Of a stretch of 64,000 bases of DNA, positions 1 through 9,900 are shown piece after piece (the first letter of the stretch is position 1; every line of letters starts with the position of its first letter). The stretch is from Zerene cesonia. Taxonomy: Eukaryota; Arthropoda; Insecta; Lepidoptera; Pieridae. The DNA is taken from assembly GCF_012273895.1 (NCBI RefSeq), contig NC_052114.1, positions 2,418,001 through 2,482,000 of the forward strand, in the 5' to 3' direction. The position numbers and the translations under genes are program-made. The notes beneath the pieces were generated by a model. That model did no database searches, was not told where the DNA came from, and was given only the letters and a program-made list of their open reading frames with translations.

Positions 1-370
1 ACATGTAAAAGTCTCCCGTGACCACGTTGCTGTAGTGTTCTAAACGTAGGGTTTAATAATATATAATGAATTCGAAATCGTGTTTAAAATCGGCAAAAAG
101 TCTTAAATTTCTAGTTGCTATTTAAGTTATTTATATATTTATTTAAAATTACAGATTAAGAGCATATTTGGATTATATTATATATAATTTGGATTACATA
201 ATTTTTGTATTCATATTCTAATGCAATAAAAATCAATTATTTTTCCACATTACTATACATAAAAATTAAGTAAATTACAATTTATAATAAGCTATAATTT
301 TTAATGACATCAGTAAAAAATAAACAGTATTTTCATTTAACATAACAATGATCATAATAGAGCTGATGAA

Positions 371-690
371 TAGAGATAAAGCAGTGGTATGCTCAGTGGT
401 GAGAACCTCGGACTTCAAAATCGATAAGTCGGGGTTCGAGACCGGTTGAGCGTGCAGGAAATAAATTGATTTTTCAATTTATCTGCGCATGTAGATAATA
501 TCACCACTGCATAAAATGGTGAAGGAAAACATCGTGAGGAAACCGGCATGTCCGATAATCAAAAGTTCAACGACATGTGACATCCGCCAACCCGCACTTG
601 GCCAGCGTGGTGGATTATGGCCTGAACCCTCATAGGAGGCCTGTGTCCCAGCAGTGGGAACATATAAGGGCTGATGATGATGATAACAAT
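371..690 (+). repeat. tRNA-derived SINE of lepidopteran type
   Basis: The head is tRNA-like: an A-box-like stretch (TGGTATGCTCAGTGG, 384-398) and a B-box-like GGTTCGAGACC (434-444). The body contains phrases common in lepidopteran repeats (GTGAAGGAAAACATCGTGAG, then a CAGCAGTGGGA-type block), and it ends in a short TGA microsatellite (671-684), a common kind of SINE tail. A truncated relative lies at 6033-6150. Confidence 0.75.
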
Positions 691-1129
691 GATCGTACAA
701 TAATCTACGTCTATCTATTTCAATAAAAATTCATCCGAGTCCTGTCTCAAAATCATTCTTCACTAGAACTCGTGGTAGATATATAAGTATTTTTGATTTG
801 TCTGACCCAAAAATGTTTGTAACTTTCCCGATATCCACGAGTAGATTATTCTGATCGCTTTTAGTGATTAAAAACATTTCCACCGTTCGTGGAACCGGTT
901 TTGTTTACTTTGTAAATTAATTTTCGGGTTTATCAAGTAATAAACGAGATTCCATTGGGCTTACTGCTTTAATAACAAATCATGCTTTATAGCTTAAGGT
1001 GATGATGACTTTTTGATTGAATGTAAATTTTTATGCTTTAAAAGATCACAATTCAATATATACACACAAATATACATACACTTCAATTTATTTTAGTATT
1101 TCAATTTATTCGAAAATTATGTGCAAAAT

Positions 1130-1305
1130 TTGTCTGTTTCATCATCACGCCTAAACAATTGAACCAATTTGGGTGAAATTTGGTATCAATATAGCTTGAG
1201 AACTGAGAAAATATATTGGAAGGTTTTATCTCGGAAGTACCACGGGAACGGACGCTATGCGGGTTTTCTTTTGGCTACCGGGATGAAGCCGCGGGCGAAA
1301 AAATT
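1130..1305 (+). repeat. Decayed Helitron-like repeat fragment
   Basis: It shares the order of phrases seen at 32225-32416 and 22695-22898: a 'gaaccaatttg..tgaaattt' block, then a 'cacgggaacgg' block and 'gaagccgcgggcgaaa'. Neither end is intact, and the CTAG terminus of the better copies is missing. Confidence 0.5.
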
Positions 1306-1530
1306 GTTCATAGCAAGTAAGTTTTTTTTTCTATACAAGTATCAAGGGCCCAGAGAAGATTGAAGACTTTTTTGTAGTTACTATTGATTCTAAATTCATC
1401 TTTCTGTGCTTATCAAACAAACAAAACAACGATATAATATGATACCTACCGAAGGACATAAACAACATGCTTCTGATATCATTACATCTAACGTTAATAT
1501 TTGTGTTCGTACACATTTAGGATGACTTAC

Positions 1531-2942
1531 CAATTAAATTAGTTACAATACAATAAGTTGACCACATGCTGAACTTAACTTCGTCCCAATTGAATCTGTA
1601 CCTCGCAAATAGGTACATAACAGCGTACTCTCCTGAAATAACAAATTCTTTAGAAATATACACATTTTTTTAGAATAAAACGAGGTTCATTAAGAGAATT
1701 TGGAAAAAGTTTAAAATAAACAATTAGCAGCTATTGTTTTCATTGGGAGTTTTATATCTGTAAGGTTTATAAAATTTTATGAAAGCAGAAACTTCATTTA
1801 TTATGAAATAAATAAAAACAAAAAATTAATATATATATGAGCTACCTTGCATTGGCCCGAATATAACGAATACGGCAAAAAGAAGGAGACAAACACGCGT
1901 TCTTCTGTTCCCTGGCCCCTTTCTAAACGCTACTTTAAATGTTTCTTTTACTAATCTAAAATCGAAGAATTCGCGAAAAAATCCAAAACATCCGCTGCGC
2001 TTCTGCAAAATTTAAATTTTTATTTCAAATACCTAGAGTAATAATACCACTATATGTAATTTATAATAATAATACTTAATTATCAATGGTACTCACATTT
2101 TCAACAATTTTGAGTTTAGTATCATCAAGATAGAAGAATCCATATATAAGGCTAAACATATAAAGGGATACTGATATGGAAAATACTCCGTAATATCCAA
2201 TCCATCTGAGTAAGATGCCACTAAACGCACTCCCAATGGGATAGCCGAGAGACATGCATAAATTCGCAATACCAACCCTGTAAGTCCGATCTTCAACTGT
2301 TGTAATATCACTTATATAACTGAATACACCTATAAAGTTTGTATACCAACCACCTGTAATAGCAGGGAACACAGATTCTGTCAACGCCGTCACTTCAGCT
2401 GGTAATTCATAGAAGAAATAAGTATTTATCATGAAACCGATACACGACAGCAATTCGCCTACAATAGGCAAAAGGATGCAAGGCTTTCGTCTCCCAGTTT
2501 TATCACTCCACGCGCCAACAAACAGAATTATAAGAACGGGGAAAGCTGTTTGTATAATATTCTTCCAAGATTGTATATACGCTGTTAGCAATTGCACATT
2601 ATCCTCATATTCCGTATAATTTCCTATATCTCTCGCTTTAAGAGCCTCACATACTTCAGTGGAGTAGTTTAAGTTGACAAGACAAGCTTTTTCGAGATTC
2701 AAATTTTGCGTAGCTAAGGAAGCCAAAACACTAGGCATTACGTAACACACCATAATCGGTTCCACTGTTATGTTTTGTTTTATAACTTTCAGTCTTGATA
2801 GTAAAGACACGTCTTTTGCTGTAATTTCTTTTTTCCCGTTTTTATTATCTGGCTTCAATGGATCGCTTTCATTTATACTTTCCATATTGAGATCTTCAAC
2901 GGGTTTACAATTTTTTTGAATGACAACTTCAGATTTTTCCAT
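1531..2942 (-). CDS. SLC46 / proton-coupled folate transporter-like protein, gene A (5' part)
   Basis: Coding exons on the minus strand: 2097-2942, 1846-2002, 1531-1632 (phases 0,1,1), giving 368 residues; the 3' exons lie beyond the left edge. It is an MFS membrane transporter, and related proteins move folates, steroid conjugates or peptide-like compounds with protons. Exon 1 codes a charged N-tail with an ESDPL motif (25-29), the NITVEP motif before membrane segment 1 (57-62), two loop cysteines (87 and 98) flanking an NYS sequon, and the MFS motif GAWSDKTGRRK (143-153) after segment 2. Segments 3-6 follow, including the ITGGW and SYISDIT blocks. Exon 2 is a basic cytosolic linker plus segment 7; exon 3 carries the R-F-N-W-D block. 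The start is the first ATG in frame and aligns with the other copies. It lies 1,054 bp from the stop of gene B, same strand. Family is near certain; substrate unknown. Confidence 0.88.
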
Positions 2943-3996
2943 TTTGTTACGTATTTTTCATTTAACAATATTATTTTAGGAGTACAAAATTTATTCACCG
3001 GTTCACATTTCTTACCGAGTAGTAGGATGTCACATAGACAATTAATGACAATAATGATGATAAATAATTAAGTTTGCTAAAAGTCGTGTTTACTTTTCGA
3101 TTACATTTATTGCGTTTTCAATATTGACGAAGGGATTTCTGTAACTGATAAAAGAGTATCATAACTACCGTCAAGGTTATTATTAAACCATCTTTACGCC
3201 TGGAATAATCCACTGTGAGTTTTATAAATACATTTAATTATGTTATTCTAGTTTACTATCAAAACTATAAATAAATATACGTTAAGGAAACTTAAATAAA
3301 AATGGTTATAAGATTCAACATTTTTGTAAATATTGAGTAACAATTATCTAATTATTCATCGTACTCCATCAGGTTTATATATTATGTAAGTAAGTGAAAG
3401 TATTGAACTATTTTATCGTCCAAATTAATTGCATTTCATATCATTAAAATGACAAACGATAGCAAATACATCACAAATCATTATAGCTACAATTCAAAAT
3501 CGACTAGTTAGGAGAGATCTTACTATTATCTATATGAAAATCAATCTAAGATGGCCGCCGCCACAAACGTGCAGATTATACATTTATTTACTACTCTAAA
3601 AATGTTCTAATGGTTGAGTATTAGAATACCGACACATTGTGACAAATTTTCGCCGACCGTGATTTTGACTGCCACAAAATAGGGTTTTGGGTTTTAATAT
3701 TTTTTGTTAAATGATAAAAAGGTATATAAAATATCTTATTATATCAAACAAAAGCAAACTCCTAAATATTCTGGAAATATTGTTTGAAGGGAAGAAGAAA
3801 ACAACGTCGCAAAGATAAATAGTTTATTATTAAGATTATTAGATTTCGATTAATTATTACAATGTAAAATTTTACAATATTATAAGCTTTATTTACAAGT
3901 CATAGTACATTATTGTATCATGTACGTGTATGTTTTTTTGTGTGTTGGTTTCTGTGTTAGTGCGAGTTCGGTGGGTCACAAAGTTATATAAATTGG
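2943..3996. other. Spacer between genes A and B, with possible gene A promoter
   Basis: This 1.05-kb stretch separates the start of gene A from the stop of gene B. On the minus strand a TATAAAAC box begins at 3226, about 285 bp before the gene A ATG, and GATAA sites lie at 3059-3063 and 3147-3151. Near gene B, AATAAA signals on the minus strand at 3888-3893 and 3823-3828 could end its mRNA. No gene is seen. Confidence 0.4.
3823..3893 (-). terminator. Candidate poly(A) signals of gene B
   Basis: Minus-strand AATAAA hexamers occur at 3888-3893 and 3823-3828, about 105 and 170 bp past the gene B stop codon (3997-3999). Such hexamers are frequent by chance in AT-rich DNA, so this is only a candidate. 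Confidence 0.3.
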
Positions 3997-6900
3997 TTAA
4001 TTTGATTTAACATCAGTATCAGAATTTACATTTTTTCCTTTCTTCAAATTTCGTCTATGTTCGACGAAGAGGAATCTGAAAGTTAAAAAAATTAAATTAT
4101 TATCCACTGGATAGCCAATCGACTTACTTACTTTTTAACCCAGAAAAATAGGTTCATTCACAATTGAATTCCTTCAATTAAATGTTTTTCAGCTAAATAC
4201 TGGCTAATAAAATTTGCTCGCTATGAATAATAAAAAGCATGTTACACAGCTACAATGAATCTTTATGCTGATTATGGAATTTTGGGTCAGTCGATCAACT
4301 GGTTCAGTTATTTAGACTCCATTCTTTAACATTGAAAAAAGTAAATCTTTTATAATATTAGTATAATTTTTTTGCTAGCTTTTTAAGCATTCGTTAAAAC
4401 CCTCACTTTTTACTTCACAAGTCAATTTGTTAGGATTAGATTTAAGTGAAGTCCCGTGACCCCTAGCCGGTATTTAGATAGGGGCAGATCTGATTCACTG
4501 ATCGATTTTCTTTATGAACAAGTAGGTGATCAGCCTTCTGTGTCCTGCCAGACCCAGACACTTTTTTTGTGCGTCCCCACTGTGAATGGAACCCAGGACC
4601 CCTCGGTTCTATGCCCACGCGTTAACCACCATACCAAATGCATGGGATTAGAGTTACAAAGATGAATACTTACAGAAACACAGCTATAGCTGGTAAGGTC
4701 ATACCCGATCCCATCAAGAACACTGCACCAGGCAGAACTTCCATAGTGGCCGTGTAGACTCGTGTGTATAATGGTACGTATATCAAGGGCATAAGGTTCT
4801 CAGTTAAAGCGAATATTGAGTTCACCCTACCTGCAAATTTTTAATAAATTTATAATAAACATATCTATATGAGTAATAACCAATGATAAATAGTTCATCC
4901 TTCATTACAATCTTTGAATGAAAACGAAGGCCACATTTCCGCCACCTGGCGTTTTATAAGGGCTACAGGAGTCCTTGTTAATTTTCAATTCAACTGCCAA
5001 TACACCGAAACACCGAAACACCGAACAGTTTAGATTTGATGCTATATTCGACAAGCTCAGCAAGCATATTTTTTTAATTATAAAGCTTGGTTACATTTTC
5101 AGAGTCAATACTAGTACTTATACATGTGTTTTTGAATTTATAATCAAACAAACTCTGAACGAAGTTTCGACGTACGTATGAAAAAATATAATTGTCTAAT
5201 ATAGTTTAGAAGAGTTTATACAAGTGAGTATTAAAAAATCATATTTTCTAAATAAAATTGGACCAAATAACAACAAATTTCTATCAAACATAAGAATCAC
5301 GCCACTCGGTTGAAAACCTATGGAGTTATTAAACAAATTGTAACAAACTCAAAGAAATACAGGCAAATTGAGAACCTTCTTTGTTTACGGGCGTCAATTG
5401 ATAACATGACAATAATGCTACGTGATTTCAAAATATACTATGTACAAAGCAAACGATGTTGCGGGAGCAAGCCAAGCCAAGCCAAGCAAGCCAACAGATC
5501 AAATCTAGGTAGAAAAGCCATAGGTAATATCACCAGATCTGGTCATTGTTAAATAACTAGATATCTATGCCTTTAAATATTCACTGACAGAAATTAAATT
5601 CCCATTTCGTCATTCAGGAAACGCTTGAATATAATGTATAATTCAAAGTCAATTATTAAAATCAATCCCCTCTAAGAACTTTGCGAAAACAATATTGTGA
5701 TAGAAATTTGATTATTCAGGATTTCAATCAAGCCAGCCGATTTGTATCGAAAATCAAAATTTTCTTTGATCAGTCATTTAATTAACAGTTATAATTATTT
5801 GGGCAAATATTGATTTGTTTAGATTAAAAATTGTATATTGCTGTTTTTAAAGTAATCATGTTTTAATTAAATTTATTTAGAATAGATTTATTGGAAATAA
5901 TTTTAATTGCCACGTTCACGTTAGGTATCATTGATTTTTTTTTCTTTATGTGCCTTTATCAATAAATCTCAAAGTTGTACTTTATCAGTACAACTTATTA
6001 CATAAATAGCGTTGATTAACGTCGCAGCAGGCAATAAATTGATTTTTTAACAATGACATATGAATAACATCAGCACACGCTCTGTGGCCAACCTGGTGGA
6101 CTATAACCCTCATAGGAGACCTGTGTGGGGACATATACGGGCTGATGATGACCTTGAAGTTTTACCAATGATGTTGATTTTGTATAACGTTCGTTCCTTT
6201 GACTATCATTTTGACAATAACTTTTTGGGACAGTTTTAAGTAGATTTTTGTACCCAATGATGTATGTGTAAGTTGTTGCTTATCATCAAAGGTGTACACT
6301 TACCAAATTCATCTGCTTCCACTAATTTAGACACGATAGACCGCAATGCTAACAAAGCTGTTCCATTAAGAATGTCCGCTATGGGAGCTGAAAAAAATCG
6401 TTTGGATAATATTATTATTTTTTTTTGAACTTGGTTTATATTAAACAAGTAGATGAATCTGGCAAACAAGTAGATCGCATACAATTTCATTGACTTGCAT
6501 GCAATATGAGGGATTGAGCGTGGGGGTTGCGAACCAGAACGTGTGTACAGGCTCAAGCTATGGATGCCAGTATTTTAAATTTCACAGTTAAATTTCAACT
6601 CGATTAATATGATGTCACTTGTTATAATATAATATATACTAATATTATAAATGCACTAATCTCAGGAACTACTGGTCGGATTTGAAAAATTATATACTTA
6701 GTCTGGCCATAAATACTGTTACACTTAATTATAAAAAAATATTACATTTGAATTTCGAATCTNNNNNNNNNNNNNNNNNNNNNNNNNNNNNNNNNNNNNN
6801 NNNNNNNNNNNNNNNNNNNNNNNNNNNNNNNNNNNNNNNNNNNNNNNNNNNNNNNNNNNNNNNNNNNNNNNNNNNNNNNNNNNNNNNNNNNNNNNNNNNN

Positions 6901-9900
6901 NNNNNNNNNNNNNNNNNNNNNNNNNNNNNNNNNNNNNNNNNNNNNNNNNNNNNNNNNNNNNNNNNNNNNNNNNNNNNNNNNNNNNNNNNNNNNNNNNNNN
7001 NNNNNNNNNNNNNNNNNNNNNNNNNNNNNNNNNNNNNNNNNNNNNNNNNNNNNNNNNNNNNNNNNNNNNNNNNNNNNNNNNNNNNNNNNNNNNNNNNNNN
7101 NNNNNNNNNNNNNNNNNNNNNNNNNNNNNNNNNNNNNNNNNNNNNNNNNNNNNNNNNNNNNNNNNNNNNNNNNNNNNNNNNNNNNNNNNNNNNNNNNNNN
7201 NNNNNNNNNNNNNNNNNNNNNNNNNNNNNNNNNNNNNNNNNNNNNNNNNNNNNNNNNNNNNNNNNNNNNNNNNNNNNNNNNNNNNNNNNNNNNNNNNNNN
7301 NNNNNNNNNNNNNNNNNNNNNNNNNNNNNNNNNNNNNNNNNNNNNNNNNNNNNNNNNNNNNNNNNNNNNNNNNNNNNNNNNNNNNNNNNNNNNNNNNNNN
7401 NNNNNNNNNNNNNNNNNNNNNNNNNNNNNNNNNNNNNNNNNNNNNNNNNNNNNNNNNNNNNNNNNNNNNNNNNNNNNNNNNNNNNNNNNNNNNNNNNNNN
7501 NNNNNNNNNNNNNNNNNNNNNNNNNNNNNNNNNNNNNNNNNNNNNNNNNNNNNNNNNNNNNNNNNNNNNNNNNNNNNNNNNNNNNNNNNNNNNNNNNNNN
7601 NNNNNNNNNNNNNNNNNNNNNNNNNNNNNNNNNNNNNNNNNNNNNNNNNNNNNNNNNNNNNNNNNNNNNNNNNNNNNNNNNNNNNNNNNNNNNNNNNNNN
7701 NNNNNNNNNNNNNNNNNNNNNNNNNNNNNNNNNNNNNNNNNNNNNNNNNNNNNNNNNNNNNNAAGTAATAAATGTTATTTGCAGTTAACAATTTTCTTTT
7801 TTCTTTATTACAATATTTATGGCAAGACTAGGTAGATAGCCCATTTATTGAGGAAGGTCCGTGGTACATATAAAGCCTTTAGGCTATATATATATACCAC
7901 GGGCGAAGCGGGGGCGGACCGCTAGTTAAAAATATTATTACATAGTTAAATTTCAACTCGATATGAAGTGATTGGGAATTAAATATTTGGTTTACGAAAT
8001 TCACATCATATTAGAGTATTATAGACATAAGTCATTTAGTCTAACGCAAGACAACATGTGATTAGAAGGGGAAAAAGTTTCTTGTAGGATGGATGATCAT
8101 AAACGAGCAAGATGATGAATAATATGTTCTAACAGAGTGGTATGTATTTACGATAACCATTATTATGTCGAATTATTATATATAAGTCGAATCGTAAAAT
8201 GGTTGTACAGCTTTGTACAGATAACTAATGTCATGTAGATTATGATTACAGCATATCGGTTCTCTATCTCAAAAGTAATAAATATTATATATTACACAAC
8301 AGTACCATAAAAGTCTAGCCTATATTAATATTATATTTTATATAGCGGTTTTACCACATTTCCTTTAACCGCCTCATTATATATTACATTAATCTAATTT
8401 CCACCTATTTCATAACGTATCAGCTATGAAAATTACTCTGAAAATTAAAAATTCGATCTCACAAATCTACCATGGTGTACTGACTCACTTGACCGCCTCC
8501 TTGACACAGTTGTACGCGTCAGCGTAGAACCGAGAGGTTCTGGGTTCGATTCCCCTCGGAGATTTAAAAGAAAAAATCTCAGTCTTCCAGGACATAGAAG
8601 GCTACCTACTACCTATCTACTACCTACTTGACCATAAAAAATCGATCTAGGAACAGATGTATATAATCTGCCACATACCCCGCTAGAGGACGCGGGACTT
8701 TTTCAAACTGAGCCACTAACCATACCGCAAACAGGTTTACCAAAGATTCGAATTTTCTAACAATATATTACAGGTAATGTATACAATAATGTTGCAAAGA
8801 CAATAATGATATATCTCCCCAAGTTTTCCACTAGTACGCTTTATTTAAATAAGATAGTTAAATTGTAGTGGTCTCGGTTCTGAGAAAATTCTCTTGTCAA
8901 ATAAAACGCTGTTTGCTTTATGTTATTGCAGTCTTTCATATTTCAATGGTTGGGACTTACAAATGTTAAAATAGAAGTTCTTAACAAAAGAGTGTTAGTA
9001 ATTTGGTAATATTAATTGACTATATTATGAATTGAATTAGTAACTATAAATTATTGTATTACATACTATTAACATTGTTTAGATGAATCCCTAGCTTGAT
9101 AACAATTTCTTATACTGCGCAATTATTCGGTTTTGACAAAGAAAATGCGTAATTCCAAGAAGTTATACTAACTAATTATATTTATGTGAATTATGAAAAC
9201 ATTTATTTAGAATGGATTTTAAATTGAAAATTAAGGGGAATTGCTAAAAAACTTTAGTCTTAAAAAACTTTAGTACTTTCCTTAGAAAACTTTGTCGGCT
9301 CCATCTTTTGGTAAAAAAATTATATTATCGATTGGCATTTCCTTCATTCCTATAGGCACATTGTATAACAATTCTCGAATAAATTCGAAAACTCTGGAAG
9401 GTAGCTACTCACCGATAAAAAATATCCTTTCATTGGGCGCAAAACAATAAATAAATGAGGCAGCAATTTTGCTAAGGATAGATATTATTCCCAATACCGA
9501 GTCGTGCCATTGTAAATATTTACTGAACACAACGATTGAGAACAGTGTCCCTGAAAATAAGAAGTTTATTTTAAGAAAGCGTAAACAAAAATATTTCACC
9601 AAGGAAAACAATAAGCTTGAATATTTTTGAATTTATTTCATAAACATTTGACTCTCTTTCTATATTAATACATATTATTATAAAGCTGAAGATTTTGTTT
9701 TGTTTATTTCTGTGTTGGATAGTCCATATATTGAAAAAGCACCTCGTACATACAGTAACATAGCTTATGTAACTTCACCCTTAGATCTCGGGAATAAATA
9801 TACCTAATGCACGTGAAACCACGGGGCACAGCTAGTTATTGAAAATTTTGTATGAAAATATAGTTTAAGAGAATTCACATGTTGTATAAAAATAGATTAT

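Larger units (their letters stand above)
1..1530. other. Intron 3 of gene A (left edge), no exon seen
   Basis: Exon 3 of gene A ends at 1531 with a good donor, so this stretch should be the start of intron 3. I searched both strands for the conserved 138-nt exon 4 of the family and found nothing like it; exons 4-7 should lie left of the window. It holds a SINE (371-690) and a decayed repeat (1130-1305). The remainder is AT-rich sequence in which I see nothing. Confidence 0.6.
6640..7925 (+). mobile_element. Helitron-like repeat split by a TIR transposon and an assembly gap
   Basis: The left part (from about 6640, 'atactaatattataaatg..actaatctcaggaactactgg') and the right part ('agatagcccatttattgagg..ggcggaccgctagt', 7834-7925) together match the intact copy at 30454-30613. 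Between them sits the transposon 6697-7832 with its 1000-N gap. The right end carries the CTAG (7922-7925) typical of Helitron termini. It lies in intron 4 of gene B. Confidence 0.65.

Noticed and set aside
1..1530. Exon 4 of gene A
   Set aside because: No 138-nt exon with the conserved residues and splice sites could be found, so the remaining exons are assumed to lie outside the window.
2431..2619. Plus-strand frames opposite the transporter exons (for example 2431-2619, 12155-12337, 28526-28804, 44643-44912, 53485-53727)
   Set aside because: They are antisense shadows of conserved minus-strand exons with no motif of their own.
4456..4665. 69-aa plus-strand frame
   Set aside because: It lies across a tRNA-derived SINE in reverse; the reading frame is incidental.
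6682..7791. Long open frames on both strands across 6682-7791, 27213-28722 and 36881-37942
   Set aside because: They are open only because they run through 1000-N gaps; the readable parts are transposon ends or, in gene C, out of frame with the real exon.
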